Below are positions 50,792 to 58,625 of a stretch of 64,000 bases of DNA, one piece after another; the first letter of the stretch is position 1, and each line of letters opens with the position of its first letter. The notes below the pieces were generated by a model. The model was not told the origin of the DNA. It saw only the letters and a program-made list of their open reading frames with translations, and searched no databases. The stretch is from Nocardia elegans NBRC 108235 (lineage in GTDB: Bacteria > Actinomycetota > Actinomycetes > Mycobacteriales > Mycobacteriaceae). The DNA lies in contig NZ_BDBF01000015.1 in assembly GCF_001612845.1 (NCBI RefSeq), forward strand, positions 62,001-126,000, written 5' to 3'. The position numbers and the translations under genes were made by a program.

Positions 50792-52086
50792 TGATCATCG
50801 ATCCGCACGCGGCGGGCCCGCTCGCCGGGGTCACGGTGGTGGCGCTGGAACAGGCGGTGTCCGCGCCGATGTGCACGCGCACCCTCGCCGATTTCGGGGC
50901 CCGGGTGATCAAGGTGGAGAACCCGGACGGCGGTGACTTCGCCCGCTACTACGACGACGTGGTCGAGGGCCAGGCCGCGCATTTCGTGTGGGTCAACCGC
51001 GGGAAGGAATCGGTGACCCTCGACCTGAAATCGCCCGCGGGCGTGGAACTCCTGCATCGCCTGCTGGAGCGCGCCGACGTGCTGGTCGCCAATCTGGCCC
51101 CCGGAGCCCTGGGCCGGCTGGGATTGTCCCCGGCGGAGGTGGAGAGCCGGCACCCGGATCTGATCTCGCTGACCATCGACGGATTCGGCGCGGGCGGGCC
51201 GCTGTCGCACAAACGCGCCTACGACCTGCTGGTCCAGGCCGAGGCCGGGGTGTGCGCGGTGACCGGCACGGCCGGGGCGCCCGCCAAACCCGGCCCGCCG
51301 GTGGCGGATGTGACCACGGGCCTGTACGCGGCCCTGTCGATCGTGGCCTCGCTGTGCGGGCGGCTGCGGCGCGGGCCGGGCCCGGGCACCGCGATATCGG
51401 TGAGCCTGTTCGACACCATGGCCGAGATGATGGGCTATCACCTCACCTACGCACGGCACAGCGGAATCGACCAGCAGCCCCTCGGCATGAGCTCACCGGC
51501 GGTGGCGCCGTACGGCGCCTACGCGACGGCCGACGGGCAGACCGTGGTGCTGGGCACGACGAACGACCGGGAATGGCAGCGGCTGGCCCGCGACATCCTC
51601 GAACGCCCGGGTCTCGCCGCCGACGACCGCTTCCGCACCAATCCCGGCCGGGTCGCCCATCGCGCCGAGCTCGACGAGGCGATCGGAAGCTGGTGTGCGC
51701 GACACGATCTGGCCGACATCCAAGCGTCCGCCGACGCCGCCGGAATCGGCAACGCGCGCTACAACCGGCCCAGCGAGGTCCTGGCCCACCCGCAACTGTC
51801 CGAGCGCGACCGCTGGCGCGGTATCGACACCCCGAACGGGCCGATTCCGTCCCTGCTGCCCCCGGCGGTGATAGAGGGCTACCACCCGCCGATGGGCCCG
51901 GTGCCGGGCCTGGGGGAGCACACCGATGCGGTACTGGCCGAAATCGGCTGCAGCGCAGGCGAGATCGCTCGATGGCGGGCGGCGGGCGTGATCGGCCCCC
52001 GAGACGCAGGGGTGGCTGCCGCTCATGTGCGTGGCAGGGGGCGTGGCCGCCGCCCGGAACGGGAGCACCGTCATGGTCTCGCATGA
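50791..52086 (+). CDS. Class III CoA-transferase (CaiB/Frc family)
   Basis: A 431-aa family III CoA-transferase, longer than the one at 17845 because of a C-terminal tail of about 40 residues rich in Arg and Gly. Core segments are PLAGVTVVALEQAVSAPMCTRTLADFGARV (in part), WVNRGKESVTLDLKS, and YDLLVQAEAGVCAVTG. It starts at an ATG that shares a base with the SDR stop. The tail overlaps the next gene's start by 14 bases, and the final residues (RGRGRGRRPEREHRHGLA) look like non-conserved read-through. It would attach CoA to a pathway acid using an acyl-CoA donor. Confidence 0.92.
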   Translation: MIIDPHAAGPLAGVTVVALEQAVSAPMCTRTLADFGARVIKVENPDGGDFARYYDDVVEGQAAHFVWVNRGKESVTLDLKSPAGVELLHRLLERADVLVANLAPGALGRLGLSPAEVESRHPDLISLTIDGFGAGGPLSHKRAYDLLVQAEAGVCAVTGTAGAPAKPGPPVADVTTGLYAALSIVASLCGRLRRGPGPGTAISVSLFDTMAEMMGYHLTYARHSGIDQQPLGMSSPAVAPYGAYATADGQTVVLGTTNDREWQRLARDILERPGLAADDRFRTNPGRVAHRAELDEAIGSWCARHDLADIQASADAAGIGNARYNRPSEVLAHPQLSERDRWRGIDTPNGPIPSLLPPAVIEGYHPPMGPVPGLGEHTDAVLAEIGCSAGEIARWRAAGVIGPRDAGVAAAHVRGRGRGRRPEREHRHGLA

Positions 52087-52915
52087 CCCGGTCCTGCACT
52101 GCGCCGATCACGCGGGTGTGCGGACGCTGACCTTGAATCGGCCGCATCGCAAGAACGCGATCGACGCCGAACTGTGGGCGGCGCTGCAGGACGTGCTGCG
52201 CGCCACTGCGACAGATCTGGATGTGCGCGTGGTGGTTCTCACCGGCGCGGGTGGCGAATTCTGTTCCGGCGCCGATATTTCCACGCCCGACAACACCCAT
52301 CCGGCCTATCGGATGCGGGCGCTGACCGAGGTGGCGCTGGCCCTGCACGAACTACCCATGCCGACCGTGGCGAAGGTGCGCGGCGTGGCGGTGGGTGCCG
52401 GCTGGAATCTGGCGCTCGGCTGCGACTTCGTCGTCGCCACCCCGCAGGCCCGGTTCTCCCAGATCTTCGCCCGGCGCGGGCTGTCCCCGGATCTGGGCGG
52501 CACCTGGCTGCTGCCCAAGATCGCCGGACTGCAACAGGCGAAAAGGCTTGCGCTGCTGGGCGAGACGATCGACGGCGAACAGGCGCGCGAACTGAACCTC
52601 GTGACGTGGCTGTGCGACGACGCCGAACTCGACGGCTTCGTCGACGACCTGGCGGCGCGGCTGGCGGCGGGACCGCCGGTGGCGCTGGCTCAGACCAAGG
52701 CCCTGCTCAACGAGGGCGCCGACCGCAGTCTGCGGGAGGCGCTGGCCGGGGAGGCGCGGGCGCAGGGCATCAATTTCGCCACCGCCGACGCACCGGAGGC
52801 GTTCGCGGCCTTCGCCGACAAACGCCCGCCCCGGTTCACCGGCCGCTGGACGGTTACCAGACCGCCGATCCGCCGTGCGGATCGGCCCGACGACGAAGGT
52901 CGAACAGATGCGTGA
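52073..52915 (+). CDS. Enoyl-CoA hydratase/isomerase family protein
   Basis: A 280-aa crotonase with EFCSGADISTPDN and RGVAVGAGWNLALGCDFVVA forming the oxyanion hole, and RGLSPDLGGTWLLPKI, where the second catalytic glutamate of hydratases is replaced by aspartate or leucine context. This pattern is common in 2-(1,2-epoxy-phenylacetyl)-CoA isomerase-like (PaaG-type) enzymes. The ATG at 52073 has GGGAG upstream; an earlier frame start lacks one. It overlaps both neighbours (14 bases upstream, eight downstream), so it is tightly coupled in the operon. Confidence 0.9.
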   Translation: MVSHDPVLHCADHAGVRTLTLNRPHRKNAIDAELWAALQDVLRATATDLDVRVVVLTGAGGEFCSGADISTPDNTHPAYRMRALTEVALALHELPMPTVAKVRGVAVGAGWNLALGCDFVVATPQARFSQIFARRGLSPDLGGTWLLPKIAGLQQAKRLALLGETIDGEQARELNLVTWLCDDAELDGFVDDLAARLAAGPPVALAQTKALLNEGADRSLREALAGEARAQGINFATADAPEAFAAFADKRPPRFTGRWTVTRPPIRRADRPDDEGRTDA

Positions 52916-54052
52916 GGTAGTCATCGCCGCGGCGGTCCGCACCCCGATCGGCAAACGCAACGGCGCCCTGGCCGATATCCACCCCGTGGACCTGTCCGCG
53001 CTGGTGCTGACCGCATTGGCCGAGCGCACCGGTCTGGATCCGGCGCTCGTCGACGACGTGATCTGGGGATGCGTCTCGCAGGTCGGCGACCAGTCGTCGA
53101 ATATCGGCCGCTATGCGGTCCTGGCCGCGGGCTGGCCGGAAGCGGTTCCCGGCACCACGATCAACCGCGCATGCGGATCCAGCCAGCAGGCGGTCGATTT
53201 CGCCGCCGCCGTGGTCGGCTCGGGACAGCAGGACCTGGTGATCGCCGGCGGTGTGGAAGTGATGAGCCGGGTGCCGCTGGGCTCGGCCCGCGCCACCGGG
53301 ATGCCGTACGGGCCGAAAGCCCGTGCGCGCTATCACGATTTCTCCTTCGACCAGGGATCTCGGCCGAACTGATCGCCGAGAAGTGGGGCTTGTCCCGCAC
53401 CCGTCTCGACGACTACGCCGCGCGCTCGCACGAACTGGCGGCCGCGGCCGTCGACCGCGGGGCCTTCGACGACCAGATCGTCGACGTGCCCGCCGGTTCG
53501 GCCACGGTCGGCGCCGACGAGGGCATTCGCCGCGGCACCTCCGCCGATACGCTGGCCCGGCTGAAACCGGCCTTTCGCGCGGACGGGGTGATCCACGCCG
53601 GCAACTCGTCGCAGATCTCCGACGGCGCGGCCGCGGTGCTGATCACCACCCCGGACAAGGCACGAGACCTGGGGCTGACACCGCTGGTCCGCTATCGCGG
53701 TGGCGCGGTGACCGGCGCGGATCCGGTGCTGATGCTCACCGGCCCGATCCCGGCGACGGAGAAGGTGCTGCGCCGGTGCGGGCTGTCGCTCGCCGAGATC
53801 GGCGTGTTCGAAGTGAACGAGGCGTTCGCGCCGGTGCCGCTGGCCTGGCTGGCCGAAACCGGCGCCGACCTCGGCCGGATGAATCCGCTGGGCGGGGCCA
53901 TCGCGCTCGGCCATCCACTCGGCGCCTCGGGCGCGGTATTGCTGACCCGCATGATTCATCACATGCGCGACAACGGCATTCGCTACGGCCTGCAAACCAT
54001 GTGCGAGGGCGGCGGCACCGCCAACGCCACCGTCGTCGAACTGCTGAACTGA
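52908..54052 (+). pseudogene. Thiolase (acetyl-CoA acyltransferase) interrupted by a one-base frameshift
   Basis: Two adjoining frames together make a normal thiolase of about 381 aa. The first (52908-53372) carries VVIAAAVRTPIGKRNG, the nucleophile NRACGSSQQ and KARARYHDFSFDQG, then runs into a stop. The second continues from about 53357 (ISAELIAEKWGLSR) through NEAF, GHPLGASG and the second cysteine CEGGGTANA to 54052. A base is missing after 53356: GAC CAG GG_ ATC TCG restores DQGIS. A lost G from a four-G run would explain it. It may be a sequencing error, a real inactivation or, less likely, programmed shifting. All catalytic residues are intact otherwise. Confidence 0.88.
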
Positions 54053-54065
54053 TCGGAGGACCGGC

Positions 54066-55214
54066 GTGCGCCGAGAACTGTTCACCGCCGACCACGAATC
54101 GTTCCGGGCACTGGCCCGCGAATTCATCGACAAGCATGTGGTCGAGAACTACCCGGACTGGGAACGCGCCGGCCGGATACCGCGTGAAATCTTCACGCGG
54201 CTGGGCGAATTGGGCCTGCTCGGCATCGCGATCCCCGAGGAGTACGGGGGAGCGGGGCTGCGCGACTACCGCTACAACGTGGTGCTGCAGGAGGAGGCGG
54301 CGCGGGCGCTGGTCACGCTGTCGACCGTGCGCACTCAGTTGGACGTGATCCTGCCGTACTTCCTCGACTACGCCGACGCGGCCCAGCGCGAGCGCTGGTT
54401 TCCCGGCCTGGCGTCGGGCCGGCTGCTGACGGCCATCGCCATGACCGAACCCGGCACCGGATCCGATCTGGCCGGGGTGCGGACCACTGCCGTCCGCGAC
54501 GGTGATCACTACGTTCTCAGCGGAGCCAAGACGTTCATCACCGGTGGGCTGCTGGCCGATCTGGTGATCGTGGTGTGCCGGACCTCGACCGATCCGGACA
54601 ACCGCCGGCACGGGCTGACGCTGCTGGTCGTGGAGGACGGCATGCCCGGCTTCTCGCGTGGCCGGGTGCTGGAGAAGATGGGCTGCAAGGTGCAGGACAC
54701 CGTCGAGCTCTCCTTCGACGAGGTGCGGGTGCCGGTGGCTAACCGGCTCGGCGAGGAGGGCGCGGCATTCGGCTACCTCGGCCACAATCTGCCTCAGGAA
54801 CGGCTGACCGTCGCGGTCGGATCGGTCGCGCAATCGCGCGCCGCGCTCACCGCCACTGTCGACTATGTGAAGCAGCGCAAGGCATTCGGCACGCCGGTCG
54901 CCTCGTTCCAGAATACGAAGTTCGAACTGGCGGCCATGTCCGCCGAGATCGAGGCGGCCCAGACCATGCTGGACCGGGCGGTGGCCGACCTGGTCGACGG
55001 GGAGCTGTCCGGGGCCGACGCCGCGCGCGTGAAGCTGTTCTGCACCGAGGTGCAGGCCCGGGTGGTCGATCGCTGCCTGCAGCTGTTCGGTGGCTACGGC
55101 TACATGATGGAATATCCGATCGCGCGGCTCTACACCGATGCCCGGGTGGCGCGCATCTACGCCGGAACCAGTGAGGTGATGAAGACGATCATCGCCAAAT
55201 CGCTGGCGTTGTAG
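54066..55214 (+). CDS. Acyl-CoA dehydrogenase
   Basis: A 382-aa complete ACAD: IPEEYGGAGLRD, MTEPGTGSDLAGVRTTAV, SGAKTFITGGLLAD, QLFGGYGYMMEYPIARLYTDARV and C-terminal IYAGTSEVMKTIIAKSLAL. YAGTSE lacks the usual glutamate; LPQERLTVAVG supplies the candidate base, as in isovaleryl- or glutaryl-type enzymes. Start GTG follows GGAGG by seven bases. It is the last gene of the rightward operon and ends before a strong hairpin. Its presence beside another ACAD in the same operon suggests two different dehydrogenation steps. Confidence 0.93.
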   Translation: MRRELFTADHESFRALAREFIDKHVVENYPDWERAGRIPREIFTRLGELGLLGIAIPEEYGGAGLRDYRYNVVLQEEAARALVTLSTVRTQLDVILPYFLDYADAAQRERWFPGLASGRLLTAIAMTEPGTGSDLAGVRTTAVRDGDHYVLSGAKTFITGGLLADLVIVVCRTSTDPDNRRHGLTLLVVEDGMPGFSRGRVLEKMGCKVQDTVELSFDEVRVPVANRLGEEGAAFGYLGHNLPQERLTVAVGSVAQSRAALTATVDYVKQRKAFGTPVASFQNTKFELAAMSAEIEAAQTMLDRAVADLVDGELSGADAARVKLFCTEVQARVVDRCLQLFGGYGYMMEYPIARLYTDARVARIYAGTSEVMKTIIAKSLAL

Positions 55215-55231
55215 GCGCTTTCGGCGCACCG

Positions 55232-55264
55232 GCACCCGGCCGCGATGCCTCGGCGGCCGGGTGC
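55232..55264. terminator. Strong bidirectional terminator hairpin
   Basis: GCACCCGGCCGC (55232-55243) pairs perfectly over 12 bp with GCGGCCGGGTGC (55253-55264) around a nine-base loop. It lies between the convergent end of the catabolic operon and the bacterioferritin gene and marks the right edge of the island. Confidence 0.75.
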
Positions 55265-55274
55265 TGTGACGGCG

Positions 55275-55757
55275 TCAGTCCCCTTCGGGGGTATCGGTGT
55301 AGCGCTGCAGATAGAGCTGTTCGCCCAGCGCGCTCAGCAGTTCGAGCTCGGTTTCGAGGTAGTCGACGTGACTTTCCTCGTCCTCGAGGATCGACTCGAA
55401 GATGCGGGCGGAGGTGACGTCACCGCGCGAGCGCATCAGCTCGATACCGCCGCGCAGCCGGGTCACGGCCTCCATCTCGATCTCGAGGTCGGCGCGCAGC
55501 TGTTCCGGGACGGTCTGGCCGATCCGCAGCGGGTTGAGCTTCTGGTAGTTCGGCAGACCTTCGAGGAACAGGATCCGATCGGTGAGGGTTTCGGCGTGCT
55601 TCATCTCATCGAACGATTCGTGGCGCGTGTGCTTGGCCAGCTTGGGGTAGCCCCAGTTCTCCTGCATCTTGGCGTGCAGGAAGTACTGATTGATCGCCGT
55701 GAGCTCGGCCGTCAACTGCTCGTTGAGCAGCGCGATGATTTCCTTGTCGCCTTCCAT
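55275..55757 (-). CDS. bfr: Bacterioferritin
   Basis: A 160-aa heme-containing ferritin subunit that oxidises and stores iron in a 24-mer. Ferroxidase ligands are seen in LTAELTAINQYFLHAKM (Glu, Tyr), RHESFDEMKHAETL (Glu, His) and ESILEDEESHVDYLE (Glu, His). The heme-ligand methionine is probably Met in the conserved helix around residue 52 (DEMKH). The ATG at 55757 begins MEGDKEII, matching the family; six extra upstream codons are unlikely. The ribosome site is weak. The bacterioferritin-associated ferredoxin lies upstream on the same strand, and two iron boxes precede that. Confidence 0.94.
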   Translation of the reverse strand: MEGDKEIIALLNEQLTAELTAINQYFLHAKMQENWGYPKLAKHTRHESFDEMKHAETLTDRILFLEGLPNYQKLNPLRIGQTVPEQLRADLEIEMEAVTRLRGGIELMRSRGDVTSARIFESILEDEESHVDYLETELELLSALGEQLYLQRYTDTPEGD

Positions 55758-55761
55758 GATG

Positions 55762-55783
55762 TGTGATCGTGGCACAGATCACA
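55762..55783. promoter_or_regulatory. Inverted repeat in the bacterioferritin leader
   Basis: TGTGATC (55762-55768) and GATCACA (55777-55783) are perfect 7-bp arms separated by eight bases, immediately upstream of the bacterioferritin start. The spacing (12 between TGTGA and TCACA) does not fit a CRP site. It could be an operator or a leader hairpin. Confidence 0.4.
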
Positions 55784-55815
55784 GATCAGGGGAATGAGCG
55801 GGGTGCGTGTCGGTG

Positions 55816-56007
55816 TCAGGCAGCGGTCGACTCGGCCGGTGCGTCGGTGCGCGCCCGGCCTATCGCCTCGGCCAATCGGGCGGTGCACGAGCCGCAACCC
55901 GGCTTCCAGCCACAGGCCTTCTTGACTTGTCTGGTCGAACAGGCGCCGGCGGCGACGCAGGTGTGCACGTCCGCTTCGGAGACGGCATTGCAGATGCAGA
56001 TGTACAC
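55816..56007 (-). CDS. bfd: Bacterioferritin-associated ferredoxin
   Basis: A 63-aa [2Fe-2S] protein that delivers electrons to bacterioferritin to release stored iron. It shows the Bfd cysteine pattern: CIC at the N-terminus (YICICNAVSE), then CGWKPGCGSC, with further cysteines in TCVAAGACS. The GTG at 56007 (MYICICNAV) follows GAGG and matches the family N-terminus; a TTG at 56034 would add nine residues. A C-terminal Ala/Glu-rich tail exceeds the minimal domain. It precedes bfr by 58 bp, and two abutting IdeR-type boxes lie just upstream, so both genes are probably iron-controlled. Confidence 0.92.
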   Translation of the reverse strand: MYICICNAVSEADVHTCVAAGACSTRQVKKACGWKPGCGSCTARLAEAIGRARTDAPAESTAA

Positions 56008-56050
56008 GGTCGGCCTCGGATGCTCTGACGACAATTGCAGGGTCTTTTCG

Positions 56051-56069
56051 AGAGGTAAGCCTCGCCTAA
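56051..56069 (-). promoter_or_regulatory. IdeR/DtxR iron box (proximal)
   Basis: On the minus strand, TTAGGCGAGGCTTACCTCT matches the 19-bp IdeR consensus TTAGGTTAGGCTAACCTAA at 14 positions. It lies 44 bp upstream of the bfd start and abuts a second box. Confidence 0.8.
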
Positions 56070-56088
56070 ACAGGTAACCCTTGCCTAA
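56070..56088 (-). promoter_or_regulatory. IdeR/DtxR iron box (distal)
   Basis: On the minus strand, TTAGGCAAGGGTTACCTGT matches the IdeR consensus at 13 of 19 positions. It is directly adjacent to the proximal box with no spacer. Tandem boxes upstream of bacterioferritin genes mediate iron-dependent activation by IdeR in mycobacteria, so activation under high iron is expected here. Confidence 0.76.
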
Positions 56089-56163
56089 GGTAGCACCCGG
56101 GTAGCGGGGGTTGTCAATGGGTCGGCGCGTGCGTCGCGGACATGCTCCGGGCAGGGGACGTGC

Positions 56164-57159
56164 TCACCGCGTGACCGGCTGCTCTCGCTGCGCCCTCGGC
56201 TGCCGGAAGGTCCTTCGATAGGCGATCGGCGCGACGCCGAGCTGAGTGCGCAGGTGGTGGCGCAGCGAGGCGGCGGTGCCCATACCGGCGGCCCGCGCGA
56301 CCTCGTCGACGGTGAGTGCCGTGGTTTCCAGGAGATGGCGCGCGTGGCGCATCCGCTGGTGCAGGATCCAGGCGCCGGGTGCCGTGCCGGTCTCGGCCTT
56401 GAAGCGGCGGGTGAACGTGCGCACGCTCATCCGGGCGTGTGCGGCGAGGGTGGTGAGATCCAGATCATCGCTCAGTCGCGCGAGCGCCCATTCCCGGGTG
56501 GCGGCGGTGCTTTCCGCACCCGGATCGGGGACCTGCTGTTCGATGAACTGAGACTGCCCGCCTTCACGCCACGGCGGCACCACGCAGTGGCGGGCGGCCC
56601 GGTTCGCGGCCGCGCTGCCGTGGTCGGAGCGCACCAGATGCAGGCACAGATCCACCCCGGCCGCCAGACCCGCTGCGGTGCAGACATTTCCGTCCTCGAC
56701 GAACAGCAGATCCTCGTCGAGCCGCACGGCGGGAAACAGGGCGCGAAAGTCCGCCGCGTATTTCCAGTGGGTGGTGGCACGGCGGCCGTCGAGGATGCCC
56801 GCCGCGCCCAGCACGAACGCGCCGGTGCAGATCGAGACGATGCGCGCATCGGACCGGATCGATGCCAGCGCATCCCTCACCGCGGGCGGCAGGACGCCGT
56901 CGCGGCGCGGGCCCGGCATGGTCGTACCCGGCACGATCACGGTGTCGGCGTGGGCCAGCAGCTCGGCGCCGTACTCCGGGGTGACGGCGTAGCCGTTGGT
57001 GGACGGGATCGGGGACCGGTCCAGCCCGCAAATTTGCACGTCGTAGAGCGAGGAGCCGTCGTCGGCGGTGGCCGCGCCCAGCACGGTCGGCGGAATCGTC
57101 ATATCGAAGCCGACGATGGGGGCCAGGGCCAGGACTGCCACCAGATGCGTATCGGGCAC
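56164..57159 (-). CDS. GlxA-type AraC-family regulator (DJ-1/PfpI plus AraC)
   Basis: A 331-aa regulator. Residues about 5-185 form a DJ-1/PfpI-like domain (VSICTGAFVLGAAGILDGRRATTHW, the nucleophile-elbow cysteine region, quoted for position). Residues about 220-320 form an AraC DNA-binding domain with two helix-turn-helices: LTTLAAHARMSVRTFTRRF and VDEVARAAGMGTAASLRHHL. Start GTG at 57159 follows AGGAG. It is divergent from the MFS transporter with only a few bases between, so it likely regulates the transporter. The effector is unknown. Confidence 0.92.
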   Translation of the reverse strand: MPDTHLVAVLALAPIVGFDMTIPPTVLGAATADDGSSLYDVQICGLDRSPIPSTNGYAVTPEYGAELLAHADTVIVPGTTMPGPRRDGVLPPAVRDALASIRSDARIVSICTGAFVLGAAGILDGRRATTHWKYAADFRALFPAVRLDEDLLFVEDGNVCTAAGLAAGVDLCLHLVRSDHGSAAANRAARHCVVPPWREGGQSQFIEQQVPDPGAESTAATREWALARLSDDLDLTTLAAHARMSVRTFTRRFKAETGTAPGAWILHQRMRHARHLLETTALTVDEVARAAGMGTAASLRHHLRTQLGVAPIAYRRTFRQPRAQREQPVTR

Positions 57160-57185
57160 GGTCGTCTCCTCGTCGTGGCGGGGGT

Positions 57186-58580
57186 ATGGCTGAATCTTTA
57201 CGCATTATGGCATTCAGGCCACTCGTCGGCGACCGCGCGATTCGGCACGCTCACTCGGTGACCGAAATTCGCCTCACCGACCACATCCCTTCGCCGCCAC
57301 CGGAGCAGCCCACGCCTCGATTCGCGCGTCGTCCGCATCCCGCGTGGATTGTCGCCGCCGTCGGCTTCGTCGCCCTGCTGGGCGCGGCCGCGTTCCGCTC
57401 GGTGCCCAGCGTGCTGATGGATCCGCTGCACGAGGAATTCGGCTGGTCGCACGGCACCATCGGCGCCGCGGTCTCGGTGAATATGCTGCTGTACGGGGTG
57501 ATTTCGCCGTTCGCGGCCGCGCTGATGGACCGGTTCGGCATTCGGCTGGTGGTGGCGTGCGCGTTGCTCCTCGTCGCCGCGGGCAGCGGGCTCACGGTCT
57601 TCATGACCCAGCCGTGGCAGTTGATGGCGACGTGGGGGCTGCTGGTCGGCGTCGGCGTGGGATCGATGTCGATGCCGTTCGTGGCCACCATCACCGGACG
57701 CTGGTTCGTCCGGCACCGCGGCCTGGTCACCGGTGTGCTCACCGCGGCCGGCGCCACCGGACAGCTGGTGTTCCTGCCGCTCGTCTCGATGCTGGCCCGC
57801 GACCACGGCTGGCGGGCCCCGGCGCTGGTCGTCGCCGCGAGCGCCCTGGCCGTGGTGCCGCTGGTGGTGCTGTTCATCCGCGACTTCCCCGGCGATATCG
57901 GACGTACCGCCTACGGCGCCGGCCCCGGCAGCGACGCGGGCCTGCGCACCGTGGCGGCCGGCGGGGCCGCGCGGGCGCTGACCGTCCTGGCCGCGATCGT
58001 GCGCCGGCCCGTATTCTGGCTGCTGGCAGGGGGTTTCGCGATCTGTGGCGCCTCCACCAACGGATTGATCGGCACCCATTTCGTCAGTGCCGCACACGAT
58101 CACGGCATGCCGCCCACCACCGCGGCCGGACTGCTGGCCACCGTCGGCATCTTCGACGTCGCGGGAACGATCGCCTCGGGCTGGCTCACCGATCGCATCG
58201 GCTCGCGGTACCTGCTGACGATGTACTACGCGCTGCGCGGCCTGTCGTTGCTGATTCTGCCGATGCTGTTCGCTCCCGATGTGCGGCCGAGCATGTGGGT
58301 GTTCGTCATCTTCTACGGTCTGGACTGGATCGCGACGGTGCCGCCGACGGTCGCGCTGTGCCGCGAACACTTCGGCGCCGACGGGCCGATCGCCTTCGGC
58401 TGGGTGTTCGCCTCACATCAGATCGGTGCCGCGATCGCCGCTTCCGGGGCCGGCGTCATCCGTGACGTGCAGGGCAGCTACCAGCCGGCCTGGTTCATCG
58501 CCGGAGGTCTGTGCGCGGTGGCGGCGGTGATGTCGCTGAGCATTCGCCAACCGCGTCCGCGAGAGGCGCTGGCGCAGTAG
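57186..58580 (+). CDS. Major facilitator superfamily transporter
   Basis: A 464-aa MFS permease with about 12 membrane helices. It begins after about 50 hydrophilic residues (HPAWIVAAVGFVALLGAAAF). The inter-helix 2-3 loop reads MDRFGIRLVVAC, and a second matching loop LTDRIGSRYLL follows the midpoint. The set resembles monocarboxylate- or oxalate/formate-type MFS members (RDFPGDIG). The start is uncertain: ATG 57186 has a G-rich stretch before it, while ATG 57207 or GTG 57258 would also give a full permease. It is divergent from the GlxA-like regulator. Substrate and direction of transport are unknown. Confidence 0.88.
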   Translation: MAESLRIMAFRPLVGDRAIRHAHSVTEIRLTDHIPSPPPEQPTPRFARRPHPAWIVAAVGFVALLGAAAFRSVPSVLMDPLHEEFGWSHGTIGAAVSVNMLLYGVISPFAAALMDRFGIRLVVACALLLVAAGSGLTVFMTQPWQLMATWGLLVGVGVGSMSMPFVATITGRWFVRHRGLVTGVLTAAGATGQLVFLPLVSMLARDHGWRAPALVVAASALAVVPLVVLFIRDFPGDIGRTAYGAGPGSDAGLRTVAAGGAARALTVLAAIVRRPVFWLLAGGFAICGASTNGLIGTHFVSAAHDHGMPPTTAAGLLATVGIFDVAGTIASGWLTDRIGSRYLLTMYYALRGLSLLILPMLFAPDVRPSMWVFVIFYGLDWIATVPPTVALCREHFGADGPIAFGWVFASHQIGAAIAASGAGVIRDVQGSYQPAWFIAGGLCAVAAVMSLSIRQPRPREALAQ

Positions 58581-58625
58581 AGTTTCAATCCCGGCTCCAC
58601 CGTTCCCGATGAGGGAGGTCGTGCA

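Noticed and set aside
55762..55783. CRP-type binding site upstream of bacterioferritin
   Set aside because: The arms look CRP-like, but the gap between TGTGA and TCACA is 12 rather than six, so it is listed only as an inverted repeat.
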